Below are positions 34,447-42,408 of a DNA stretch of 64,000 bases, piece after piece (positions within the stretch are counted from its first letter, which is position 1; each line of letters opens with the position of its first letter). Source of the DNA: UBA4744 sp963717135 (GTDB lineage Bacteria > Actinomycetota > Acidimicrobiia > Spongiisociales > UBA4744); contig CAVQVN010000009.1 of the NCBI GenBank assembly GCA_963717135.1, positions 310,001 to 374,000 of the forward strand, read 5' to 3'. A program made the translations under genes and the position numbers. The notes below the pieces were generated by a model, which saw only the letters and a program-made list of their open reading frames with translations, was not told where the DNA came from and made no database searches.

Positions 34447-34608
34447 CCGGTACCTCCTTGTCCGGAGTCTCTCCATCAGTAGACGCCTTTCGACCGAAGA
34501 GGTATAGGGTCGAAAGTCACCACTGAAGCAAGGTGGACGGAAGATCAATCCGGACGCCATCCAACCTGGGACTGGGGGTGGTGATCTTGCCCCGATCAAG
34601 AAAGCACG

Positions 34609-34633
34609 AACCCCCGGTGGTGAGCCGGGGGTT
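34609..34633 (-). terminator. Strong hairpin downstream of the RHH gene
   Basis: AACCCCCGG (34609-34617) and CCGGGGGTT (34625-34633) form a 9-bp stem with a 7-nt loop. On the minus strand it is followed by a short T-rich run (TTTCTT). It lies after the RHH regulator and the 17-codon ORF and before the 2TM gene, so it can be a simple terminator or an attenuator. Confidence 0.65.
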
Positions 34634-34674
34634 GCTCGGAGTTTGTCGGCAGTTTTGGGTCGTGCCGAGGACGG

Positions 34675-34728
34675 TCATCGGCAGCCGTCAGAGCAGTGGG
34701 CGACACGTGGAATCGTGAATCGCTTCAT
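34675..34728 (-). CDS. 17-aa mini-ORF with strong ribosome site
   Basis: ATG 34728 follows GGAGAGTGAGA and encodes a 17-residue peptide (MKRFTIPRVAHCSDGCR) ending in TGA, with two Cys near its end. It is too short for normal annotation. The order mini-ORF, stem-loop (34609-34633), structural gene (2TM protein) resembles a leader-peptide attenuator. It begins 29 nt after the RHH stop. Confidence 0.4.
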   Translation of the reverse strand: MKRFTIPRVAHCSDGCR

Positions 34729-34757
34729 TCTCACTCTCCTTTCCGATCAAGAACTGG

Positions 34758-35183
34758 TCAGGACGGCCGACCAGTGGAGTCGGACTTGGGAATCTCGCCT
34801 ATAACCCTTCTCGCCTTATCTTCGAGCCTTTGTCTGGCCCGACCGACATCGTCGAGGGCCTCTCGGAGTTCTTCCAACTCTCCCGACCGCACTTTGATGC
34901 CTTCCCGGATGAACAAAGCGGCGGCCTCCGACCGACTCTTGACCGCGCCGGTTTCGACCCAGTCGTCTAGGGCCTTCTTGGTGTCCTCATCGATGCGGAC
35001 CATGACGACCTGATCGCGGGGCATGCGTCCCATTTCGGCGACCGTGGTTTTCATGTCCCCGGCCAGGCACATCACCGTGCAGTCGGCGAGATCGCCCTCT
35101 CCTCCCATGCCGATACGGAAGTCGATCCCGTGTTCGCCCAGGACTTTGCCGACCTTGCTCCAAACCTCATTCATGTCACTCAT
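34758..35183 (-). CDS. Ribbon-helix-helix DNA-binding protein
   Basis: The 141-residue protein has a central RHH/CopG-like segment: VVMVRIDEDTKKALDDWVETG, then KSRSEAAALFIREGI. The N-terminal ~55 residues (DFRIGMGGEGDLADCTV) form an extra small domain, and the C-terminus is a charged helix. ATG 35183 has no ribosome site, consistent with a short or leaderless transcript. An inverted repeat (35193-35205) just upstream is a likely self-operator. No toxin gene adjoins, so an antitoxin role is not supported. Confidence 0.75.
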   Translation of the reverse strand: MSDMNEVWSKVGKVLGEHGIDFRIGMGGEGDLADCTVMCLAGDMKTTVAEMGRMPRDQVVMVRIDEDTKKALDDWVETGAVKSRSEAAALFIREGIKVRSGELEELREALDDVGRARQRLEDKARRVIGEIPKSDSTGRPS

Positions 35184-35192
35184 ATCGGTAGT

Positions 35193-35205
35193 GTAATGCA
35201 ATTAC
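35193..35205. promoter_or_regulatory. Inverted repeat GTAAT-N3-ATTAC upstream of RHH gene
   Basis: GTAAT (35193-35197) and ATTAC (35201-35205) are separated by GCA in an AT-rich stretch 10-22 bp upstream of the RHH start. RHH dimers bind such short half-sites, so this is a candidate autoregulatory operator. Confidence 0.5.
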
Positions 35206-35261
35206 GACTTACAGAACAACCCGTAAGGTCGCAATACCCGCGATTTCTCGTCAAAGGGGGG

Positions 35262-35951
35262 TCAGCAGACCCCGCCGTCGAGATCACAGACCAGTCCGGG
35301 CGCCAGAGTGGGGTGCTGCTCGACAATCCATTCCCGGATCGCCGGGATGAGGGTTTCAGCGGAGACGTACCCGGGGCTGGCGGCGACCATCCGGTCGCCC
35401 TCGTTGAGCAGCAGGCTCGGAAAACCGGTGACTCCCAGCCGGCGCGCCTCGGCGAAGTCCTGCCAGGTTTTCTCCTTCATCTCCGGCGAGATCAGCTGCT
35501 CCATGAACCGGTCACCATCGATCTCGAACCCGTCCAACAATCCGGAGTAAGCGCCGGGATCGGTGACGTCGACACCTTCGGCGTAGAAGGCACGTTGCAG
35601 CCTGGTGAAGAATGGCAACGTTTGGTCCGGATCGAGTTCACGCATCGTTACGACCGCAGTGTCGGGGAGTTCGGTGTCGTAGATCCAGCCATCGTTCCGC
35701 TGGAGGAAGGTGTAGTCGAAGGGCTGGCCGCTTCGTTCGGCGACCTGTTCCCAGTGATGAGCAAGTATCTCCCGCATCTGATCGTTGAGCGGTTCGGCCG
35801 ACGGACCAGGCCGTAGACCGCCGGCCACGACCCGGATGGGGATCGTGAAGTTGGCCCGCAGTTCGTCGAGCACCGGCGCGAACCCCCAACACCACGAGCA
35901 CATCGGGTCGCCCACGTAGATGAATTCGAGCGGTTGTTCGGTCGTATTCAT
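35262..35951 (-). CDS. DsbA/FrnE-family thioredoxin-fold protein
   Basis: The 229-residue protein lacks a signal peptide, so it is cytoplasmic. The active site is Cys18-Ser-Trp-Cys21 in GDPMCSWCWGF, followed by a helical insert and the cis-Pro segment GVTGFPSLLL. CSWC with this spacing is typical of the DSBA-oxidoreductase family (PF01323) that includes FrnE and HCCA isomerase-like enzymes. It may be a disulfide reductase or isomerase in stress response. It is divergent from the membrane cyclase gene. Confidence 0.88.
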   Translation of the reverse strand: MNTTEQPLEFIYVGDPMCSWCWGFAPVLDELRANFTIPIRVVAGGLRPGPSAEPLNDQMREILAHHWEQVAERSGQPFDYTFLQRNDGWIYDTELPDTAVVTMRELDPDQTLPFFTRLQRAFYAEGVDVTDPGAYSGLLDGFEIDGDRFMEQLISPEMKEKTWQDFAEARRLGVTGFPSLLLNEGDRMVAASPGYVSAETLIPAIREWIVEQHPTLAPGLVCDLDGGVC

Positions 35952-36167
35952 TGACAGCCATCGTACGGACACCCGAACGTTGTGCGGCTTGAAGGTCGGA
36001 AAACCGACGGGTCAAGGTCCCGGAATACCCCGAACCCATCTACCGGTCTAGTGCCCCGCGAACGATGCCAACCCGGGGTACCGACGCTTGGCAGTCTATG
36101 CCTCAGGGGGCCGGATGCCCCTACCAGCGCCTGGGAAGAATCGGTACCTTTTCCACAGGAGGTGAGG

Positions 36168-38567
36168 ATGGATCGACCGTCGGGGACAGTCACGTTCCTG
36201 TTCACCGACATCGTGGGTTCAACGCGGGCGTGGGAGTCGCACCCGCAGGAGATGCGGGCGGTTCTGGCCGAGCACGAGCGCATCCTCCGGGTCGCTTTCG
36301 ACCGCCACGGCGGGTACGTGTTCGCCACTGGTGGAGACTCCTTTTCCGTGGCGTTCATTGCTCCCGATCAGGCAGTACAAGCCGCACTGGAAGGACAAGG
36401 GGCGCTCAACGAAGGGCCTTTCGAGGCGGTCGGCGGTTTGGCCGTGCGGATGGCCATCCACACCGGCCTCGCCGAGGAAAGGGACGGCGATTACTTCGGT
36501 CCGCCGCTCAACCGGGTGGGTCGCATGTTGTCGGTCGCCCAGGGCGGACAAATCGTCGTATCCCAGACGGTGGCCGACATGGTCCGTTATGCGCTGCCAG
36601 GCGATGCGCAACTCCGTGATCTTGGGAAGGTTCAACTGAAAGACGTCTCGGTGTCTCAGCATCTGTGGGAGGTCACAACCACAGACGTAGGAACCAAGCT
36701 CCCCAAGCGGACGGCGGTGACCGCGGTTATGGCCTTCGCGGTGATCGCAGCCGCCATCGCGGTATTCTTCCCGGCCGGAAACGATCCCGAGACCACGCCG
36801 ACTACCGACACGGCTCCGTCCACGAGTACGGCAAACGCCTCGATCCCCTCGTTATGGCATACCCAGATCGACGGCGAACCGCTCAACATCTTCACCGTCG
36901 GTTCAGGTGTCTACGTGGCCTATCGGGCCGATGTGGCATATCGTCTCGCCGCATACGACGGCTACACCGGTACACCCAGATGGGAGCACGCCACCGCCGA
37001 CGGCCCGGCTCGCTATATCTCCACCGACGCCGAGGGTCCATCCGCCGATCTGGCTACCAACCCGGACGGTAGCTATCTGTACGTTGTTTCGGGGGCCTGG
37101 CTCGAGGTTCTTCACCCCGATGGCGAGGTCATCCCGCGGTGCGCGACCAAACTCCCCCTCAGCCTGGCCGGCGTAGCGGTTGATGCTCGTGGGATTTACG
37201 TCCTCAGCGGCAGCACCCTTCATCTGGTCAAGAACAATCCAGGCGGATCGCTCTGTCTGGAGATCCGTGGGGAGAACACCACGGCCGGACGCGGGGCACT
37301 CCCAGTGTTCGGCCCATTCGTTGCCGGGAACCTGATTGTGACTGGAGACGGACTGGCTGTCTATGGGTGGGATGCCGACTCCCTACGACCCAAGTGGCAG
37401 TTCCCGGCAATTGGCTCGCTTCCAGTAAAGGGACTGCAGGTGGAGTACCGCCAGGAGTTCTCGGTGCAAGGATCGAATGTCAACCAAACGGCCGTGTTGG
37501 TCCACACGACCGACCTAGCCGACCCCGAGGCACCTTGGAAGTTCATCCATCTCGACCCCGACCGGCCCCCAGCTGAGGGCGAACTCGGAAACCAGGAAGT
37601 TGACAGGCTCTCCCCAGCGGTCCTGTTCCACGATCTGATCGGTGTGGTGGAGCCGAGCGGTGACTTGGTTTTCTACGATCTCAACCTCGAGGTGGAAGCC
37701 TCCCGTTTCCACGGGCCGATCAGGGCGGCCATCAGCACCAACTCGTTCGTGGTGATCGCGACAGAGACTTCTGAAGCCGACCTCGAAGGGGAATCGACCA
37801 ATTCGCTTCGCTGGCTGCGACCTAGAGAAGGGACGGTGCGATACGAAGTTGTGCTACCGACCGGTCCGATTCGTGCCCTGTCGGGCAGTGAGGATCTCAT
37901 CCATGTCCTCACCGAAGACGGACACATCTATTCGTTCCCAACCGTGCCGGGCACAACGCCTCAATCCGATCCGTATGTGAGGCCTCCGCTGCCCACCGCA
38001 AACACAGACCCGATCGCAGCCGTCGAGGCTCTCCACGATGCTCTCAACAGTGGCAGCGTGCAGCGCACCAAGCAACATCTCGCCGTCGGAGCACTGGCGA
38101 ACTACGGAATTCCCGACGGCACCCTCTGGTCGGGCATCTACCGGCAGGAATACTGGGAGCCCCACGTCGAAGCCGACGGTTTGCTGGGTGCCCGATGGAC
38201 GGTCACCGACTGCACTTCGGCGCCGCGAACCCGGGGCGGTCCCGGCGTTCTGGTCAAATGCCGGCTCACCTTCACCAACGACGTCCGTGACGCCGCCGGA
38301 GAACCCCCCGTCACCCAAGACCAGAGCTTCGCCGCGTACAACGGACTCATCTACGAATTCGGAGAACGGTCCTCCGCCGACAAGTCCCCGGCTCTCGACG
38401 CGCTGGATGAGTGGCTCCAAGAGAACTACCTGGAGAGTTGGGACGCCTTCTGCCGCGGCGAAGCAGGCGGAGGAACGTTCTACTACGGGGGAGGCCTGCT
38501 CGACGTCGAGTGCGCCCGCTTCCGGGCCGAACACCTCGAAGAGTGGGCGGCAAGCCTCGGCGGCTAA
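36168..38567 (+). CDS. Class III cyclase-domain membrane protein with outer propeller-like domain, 799 aa
   Basis: ATG 36168 sits 4 nt after AGGAGG. Residues 5-170 are a cyclase domain: FTDIVGSTRAW with Asp14, ATGGDSF with Asp57, and GPPLNRVGR with Asn115/Arg119. The expected substrate Lys is Ala53, so catalysis is doubtful. One membrane helix follows (182-201), then a Thr/Pro linker and ~400 residues of repeating beta segments (GSGVYVAYRADVAYRLAAYDG, NPDGSYLYVVSG and similar) like a PQQ or WD propeller. The end is an alpha/beta domain with Cys residues. A cytoplasmic N-terminal cyclase with an outside C-terminal sensor is implied. Confidence 0.85.
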   Translation: MDRPSGTVTFLFTDIVGSTRAWESHPQEMRAVLAEHERILRVAFDRHGGYVFATGGDSFSVAFIAPDQAVQAALEGQGALNEGPFEAVGGLAVRMAIHTGLAEERDGDYFGPPLNRVGRMLSVAQGGQIVVSQTVADMVRYALPGDAQLRDLGKVQLKDVSVSQHLWEVTTTDVGTKLPKRTAVTAVMAFAVIAAAIAVFFPAGNDPETTPTTDTAPSTSTANASIPSLWHTQIDGEPLNIFTVGSGVYVAYRADVAYRLAAYDGYTGTPRWEHATADGPARYISTDAEGPSADLATNPDGSYLYVVSGAWLEVLHPDGEVIPRCATKLPLSLAGVAVDARGIYVLSGSTLHLVKNNPGGSLCLEIRGENTTAGRGALPVFGPFVAGNLIVTGDGLAVYGWDADSLRPKWQFPAIGSLPVKGLQVEYRQEFSVQGSNVNQTAVLVHTTDLADPEAPWKFIHLDPDRPPAEGELGNQEVDRLSPAVLFHDLIGVVEPSGDLVFYDLNLEVEASRFHGPIRAAISTNSFVVIATETSEADLEGESTNSLRWLRPREGTVRYEVVLPTGPIRALSGSEDLIHVLTEDGHIYSFPTVPGTTPQSDPYVRPPLPTANTDPIAAVEALHDALNSGSVQRTKQHLAVGALANYGIPDGTLWSGIYRQEYWEPHVEADGLLGARWTVTDCTSAPRTRGGPGVLVKCRLTFTNDVRDAAGEPPVTQDQSFAAYNGLIYEFGERSSADKSPALDALDEWLQENYLESWDAFCRGEAGGGTFYYGGGLLDVECARFRAEHLEEWAASLGG

Positions 38568-38776
38568 TCGCATCACTCGAGCGCCGCGCCGCTGCTCGCC
38601 CAACCCGAGAACGGGCAGGAGTGGGGGCGACTGACCCAGGCAATACCTCAGTCAAGAACCGCGTCGGCCACAAACGACTGTCCTGGCTAATCTGCGACGG
38701 CTGAGTTCGGGGCTTGTTTCCCGCTTCGAGGCATCGTCATCGATGCCGACCTCGTCCGAAGTGAAAGAGAGTCTCT

Positions 38777-39325
38777 ATGCCGTCGGCAAGCCCCGTTACC
38801 GTTGCGATATCCCGCAGATTGAAGCCAGGATCAGAAGCGGAGTTCGAACGGTGGGTGGACGGCATCATCTCCGAGGGGTCGGGGTTTCCCGGTTTCCTCG
38901 GGTCCGGCTATATCCGCCCGGCCGTCCCCGACGGGGAGCACACGGTCATCTACCGGTTCGATACCCCAGAACACTTCGAGGCGTGGCAGTCCTCTGAGGA
39001 ACGCCTGCGATGGTCCGATCGTTCGAGTCGTTTCATCGTCGGCGAGCCGCATGTGGAGAAGGCAACCGGGCTCGAGTACTGGTTTCATGATCCCCACGAT
39101 TCGTCCGACTCGTCGCCGCCGCGGTGGAAGCAGGCCCTCTTGACCTGGGTAGGCCTCTACCCCACTGTGCTTCTGGTGGCCTACACCGTCGGCGCGGCCG
39201 TCTCCGGTTGGTCTATTCCACTCCGAAGTGCACTCACCACCGGCCTGGCCGTGCCCATCATGACCTGGGCCGTCATGCCGTTCGTCACCAAGTTGTTCCG
39301 TCGATGGCTGCGACCCACGACCTGA
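38777..39325 (+). CDS. Antibiotic-biosynthesis-monooxygenase (ABM)-like domain with two membrane helices
   Basis: The N-terminal ~95 residues match the dimeric alpha/beta barrel of ABM proteins: VTVAISRRLKPGSEAEFERW and HTVIYRFDTPEHFEAWQSS. A short linker leads to two membrane segments (WVGLYPTVLLVAYTVGAAV and ALTTGLAVPIMTWAVMPFV). Such ABM-2TM fusions are widespread and uncharacterised; members of this group may be haem- or quinol-related. ATG 38777 has no strong ribosome site. It stands alone. Confidence 0.85.
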   Translation: MPSASPVTVAISRRLKPGSEAEFERWVDGIISEGSGFPGFLGSGYIRPAVPDGEHTVIYRFDTPEHFEAWQSSEERLRWSDRSSRFIVGEPHVEKATGLEYWFHDPHDSSDSSPPRWKQALLTWVGLYPTVLLVAYTVGAAVSGWSIPLRSALTTGLAVPIMTWAVMPFVTKLFRRWLRPTT

Positions 39326-39451
39326 TCTGTTAATGCCCGACCGTTCCCGGCGGTTGGAGCCACAAACACGGGTTCTTTCCCCTCCCACCTCAGTGGTGCG
39401 CTCTCACATGAGCCGTTTGTAAGCGATACGCTTGAGGACCTGGAGGTGAAC

Positions 39452-40429
39452 ATGGCAGGAATCTTGGGTTTCGGGGGTTATGTCCCCGAGCGGGTGATGA
39501 CCAACGACGACTGGGCCGCCTTGGTGGACACCACCGACGAGTGGATCACCACTCGCACCGGAATCAAGCGCCGCCGGTTCGCAGCCGACGACGAAACCAC
39601 CCTCGATCTGGCTGCCGCCGCCGCCGAGCGAGCCCTGGCCGATGCCGGTCTCGAACCAGAAGACATCGACGAAATCATCGTCGCCACAGACACCCCCGAG
39701 GTATATACCCCGGACACGGCCTCCTTCTTGCAGCATCGATTGGGTTGCCGCAATGTGCCCAGCTACGACCTGGGCGGCAGCGGCTGCGCCGGCTTCGTAC
39801 AGGCCATCGACGTCGCTCGGACCCGCATCCATTTCGCCTCGCGGCGGGTGCTGGTGGTCGGTGTCGAGCTGATCTCGCGCCTCATGTCTTGGAAGGATCG
39901 GGCCACCTGTGTCTTGTTCGGCGACGGGGCCGGAGCGGTGGTGCTGGGGCCGGGCCCGGCCAAGGCGGAGGTTGTCGAGGTGGTGGCCGGAACCGACGGG
40001 AGCCGCTGGGACATCCTCACTTTGCGCACCGGCGGCACCCGTCACCCGTTTACCGCCGAGGCAGCCGCCAGCGGGGCTCACCGCAACCTCGAAATGCAGG
40101 GCACCGAAGTTTTCCGCGAAGCAGTGCGGCACATGAGTGATGCGGTGATGGATCTGCTCCACCGCATCGACCGAACCGTCTCCGACGTGGCTCTGGTCGT
40201 CCCTCATCAAGCCAACCGGCGGATCATCGACGCAGTCCGGCACCGGCTCGGTGTGGACGAGGAGCGGGTATACGTCAACGTCCACGAGTACGGCAACACC
40301 GGGTCGGCTTCGGTGCCCCTGGCGCTGTGGATGGCACGGCAGGAGGGGGCCGTCAAGGAGGGTGATCTGGTAGCCCTCACTTCATTTGGTGCCGGGTTTC
40401 ATTGGGCGGCCGCGGCTCTCCAGTTCTAG
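39452..40429 (+). CDS. fabH: 3-oxoacyl-ACP synthase III (FabH-like)
   Basis: The 325-residue thiolase-fold enzyme has the Cys-His-Asn triad: Cys112 in LGGSGCAGF, His252 in VPHQANRR, Asn282 in EYGNTGSAS. It opens GFGGYVPERVMTNDDWA as FabH enzymes do. It would condense an acyl-CoA with malonyl-ACP to start fatty acid synthesis; some relatives make other ketides. ATG 39452 lies 5 nt from TGGAGG. No fab or pks genes adjoin, so it may serve a specialised path. It is convergent with the nitroreductase. Confidence 0.9.
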   Translation: MAGILGFGGYVPERVMTNDDWAALVDTTDEWITTRTGIKRRRFAADDETTLDLAAAAAERALADAGLEPEDIDEIIVATDTPEVYTPDTASFLQHRLGCRNVPSYDLGGSGCAGFVQAIDVARTRIHFASRRVLVVGVELISRLMSWKDRATCVLFGDGAGAVVLGPGPAKAEVVEVVAGTDGSRWDILTLRTGGTRHPFTAEAAASGAHRNLEMQGTEVFREAVRHMSDAVMDLLHRIDRTVSDVALVVPHQANRRIIDAVRHRLGVDEERVYVNVHEYGNTGSASVPLALWMARQEGAVKEGDLVALTSFGAGFHWAAAALQF

Positions 40430-40470
40430 ACGCCGGTCGGAGTTCGCCGGTCCCTTCTTCGGGCGACGAT

Positions 40471-41238
40471 CTAGGCCAGGTCAAAACCCTGTTGACGAAG
40501 AACCTGTCTCAGGCCGGTGCGCTGGGGCTGGGAAACCCGCCGCGCCGAGTGCTCCATCCACCCGTAATCTTCCGTCTCCCCCGCTCCGCCGGGCACCAGC
40601 ACCCGGCGTCCCTGGTAGATGCCGGTCGCCGCCATGACCCGGTCGTATTCCCGCAATGCCTCTTCCTCACCGTGATCGTCATAGGTTTCCCAGTGCAGGA
40701 TGGCCGAGGTAGCCAGGCGGGGCTTCTGCTCCGGCATGGCTTCCGGCCAGCCCAGGGTCATGCCGGCGATGGGAAAGGTCAGCCGGGGCAACTGCAGCAG
40801 TTCGATCACCTCGGCCGGATCGTTGCGGATCGCTCCGATGTAGCAGCCGCCCAGTCCCAGCGACTCGGCCGCCAGGGTGGCCGTCTGCATGAGGATGGCT
40901 ACATCGACGGCGGCGACCAGAAAGGGCTCGACATGCTCGACAGACTGGGTGTAGCCACGGTTCCGGCAGACCCGGTCCAACCGGCTGCGATCGGCGCACC
41001 AGGCCAGAAAAACCGGCGCCTGGGCTATCTGAGCCTGTTGGCCGCACAGTTCTGCCAGGCGGGCTCGTCGGGCCGCATCGGTCACGGCTACCACGCTGTA
41101 CATCTGCAGATTGGACGATGTGGCGCTGCGCTGGGCCGCCGCCACGATCGTCTCCACGAGCTCGACCGAAACCGGCTCGGGACTGAACCGGCGGACCGAA
41201 ACGTGCCGGTGAATCTGCTCAATCACTGGTGTGGTCAT
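40471..41238 (-). CDS. NfsA-like NADPH nitroreductase
   Basis: The 255-residue protein starts at ATG 41238 with GGAG upstream. It has the flavin-binding HVSVRRFSPEPVS, SATSSNLQMYSVVAV, ESLGLGGCYIGAIRNDP and GMTLGWP segments typical of NfsA/FRP-type FMN nitroreductases. It reduces nitroaromatics or flavin with NAD(P)H. The C-terminal ~60 residues (YGWMEHSARR) are also typical of the group. The frame extends upstream to 41415 without a ribosome site. Confidence 0.9.
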   Translation of the reverse strand: MTTPVIEQIHRHVSVRRFSPEPVSVELVETIVAAAQRSATSSNLQMYSVVAVTDAARRARLAELCGQQAQIAQAPVFLAWCADRSRLDRVCRNRGYTQSVEHVEPFLVAAVDVAILMQTATLAAESLGLGGCYIGAIRNDPAEVIELLQLPRLTFPIAGMTLGWPEAMPEQKPRLATSAILHWETYDDHGEEEALREYDRVMAATGIYQGRRVLVPGGAGETEDYGWMEHSARRVSQPQRTGLRQVLRQQGFDLA

Positions 41239-41373
41239 GTTGCTCCTTTGGGTCGGAACGATCGATCGAGGATTTGGTGTGACGGGTGTCTGATTGCGGC
41301 AGGACGGATTCGAGAACGCCCCTATTCGGCTCGCCCCCGATCGAGCCAGACTATCAGCCACGCCACCAGCCTC

Positions 41374-41426
41374 TTGACGGCCGATCCGGACAGTGATAGG
41401 TTCAGTTTGTGACACAAACTAGTTTG
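41374..41426 (+). promoter_or_regulatory. Sigma-70-type promoter with overlapping palindromic operators
   Basis: TTGACG (41374-41379) and TAGGTT (41397-41402) are separated by 17 bp. Just after lies AGTTTGTGACACAAACT (41404-41420), a perfect 17-bp palindrome, overlapped by CAAACTAGTTTG (41415-41426), a perfect 12-bp palindrome. Three AGTTTG-type half-sites thus cover the likely start of transcription. The HTH regulator in the operon (42060-42365) is the obvious candidate to bind here. Confidence 0.75.
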
Positions 41427-41446
41427 CAGATTTTCCGGGAGGCATG

Positions 41447-42067
41447 ATGTCAAACGATTTCAGCACGGAAAGAATCGAACAGCGGACCCGGGCGGCGGTG
41501 TATCGGGATGGATTGCTCGAATTGTTTGCAGCGGCCGTCCTGCTGATCATCGCCGGGATGTGGTTCATCTCACCGGCGTTGATCGGAGTCGCCGCAGCCC
41601 TCATCGTGATCTTCGGTTGGAGGGTGCTCGAGCGGGTCAAGCTCCGGATCACCTATCCCCGGATCGGCTACTTCCAGGAACGTGCCGAGGACCCGGGGAC
41701 TACGACGCGGGGAATGCTCGTCTTCATCGGCGGTGCAATCATCTTGATGGTCGGGGCGATTGCCCTGTCCGGCGGTCTCACCGACGTGGCCGAATGGCGT
41801 CGAGCCGCACCGCTGCTATCGGGAATCAGCCTGACCGGGGGTTTCTGGTACCTGGCCGACCGATCCGGATTGATCCGACACCGGTTCGTGGCCGTGTACT
41901 CGGTAGTCACCGGCATCTTGTTGTGGGTATTCACCTCTGGAGATAACTACTTGCCGGTCGCCTGGCATCTGCTCGGTCTGGCCGCCCCGCTGGCCGCAAT
42001 CGGGACCTGGGCTCTGGTCCGCTTTCTGCGCACCAACCCGACCCGCAACGGCGTTGTCGATGGCTGA
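41447..42067 (+). CDS. Polytopic membrane protein, operon with HTH regulator
   Basis: ATG 41447 is 4 nt from GGGAGG (ATG 41444 is too close). The 206-residue protein has about five or six membrane segments (LLELFAAAVLLIIAGMWFI, MLVFIGGAIILMVGAIAL and others) and Thr/Arg-rich loops. It resembles no family I can name. The next gene, an HTH_34 regulator, overlaps its end, a pairing seen widely in actinobacteria where regulator and membrane protein form a self-controlled unit. Promoter and operators are visible upstream. Confidence 0.8.
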   Translation: MSNDFSTERIEQRTRAAVYRDGLLELFAAAVLLIIAGMWFISPALIGVAAALIVIFGWRVLERVKLRITYPRIGYFQERAEDPGTTTRGMLVFIGGAIILMVGAIALSGGLTDVAEWRRAAPLLSGISLTGGFWYLADRSGLIRHRFVAVYSVVTGILLWVFTSGDNYLPVAWHLLGLAAPLAAIGTWALVRFLRTNPTRNGVVDG

Positions 42068-42365
42068 GTTACCGCCTCCTATTGAACCCGATCGGCTGGT
42101 CCACGAGCCGGGCCGGCTGGCGGTCCTGGCGGTCCTCAACGCGGTCGAGCAGGCCGACTTCCTGTTCCTCCTGGATCAGACGGGCCTCACCAAGGGGAAT
42201 CTGTCTTCGCACACGGCCAAACTCGAGGCGGCCGGCTACGTCGATGTAGAGAAGGCCTTTGTCGGCAAGATCCCGCGCACCGTCTACCGGCTCACGAAAG
42301 CGGGTCAACAGGCGCTGGCGGCTTACCGGGATCACATGGCCGGGGTCTTCGACGCCATCGGCTGA
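42060..42365 (+). CDS. Winged-helix regulator (HTH_34 / MarR-like)
   Basis: ATG 42060 overlaps the end of the membrane-protein gene by 8 bp, so translation is coupled. The 101-residue protein is a single winged helix: GRLAVLAVLNAVEQADFLFL, TGLTKGNLSSHTAKLEAAGYV and IPRTVYRLTKAGQQAL. PF13601-type regulators bind palindromes near their own promoter; 41404-41426 fits. TTG 42054 is a less likely start. Confidence 0.9.
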   Translation: MAELPPPIEPDRLVHEPGRLAVLAVLNAVEQADFLFLLDQTGLTKGNLSSHTAKLEAAGYVDVEKAFVGKIPRTVYRLTKAGQQALAAYRDHMAGVFDAIG

Positions 42366-42408
42366 GCCAGGGGCGTCCCGCTCATCCGTCCTCACGGCCG
42401 ACGATACG

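Noticed and set aside
34758..35183. Antitoxin of a toxin-antitoxin pair
   Set aside because: The RHH domain fits, but no toxin-like gene adjoins on either side.
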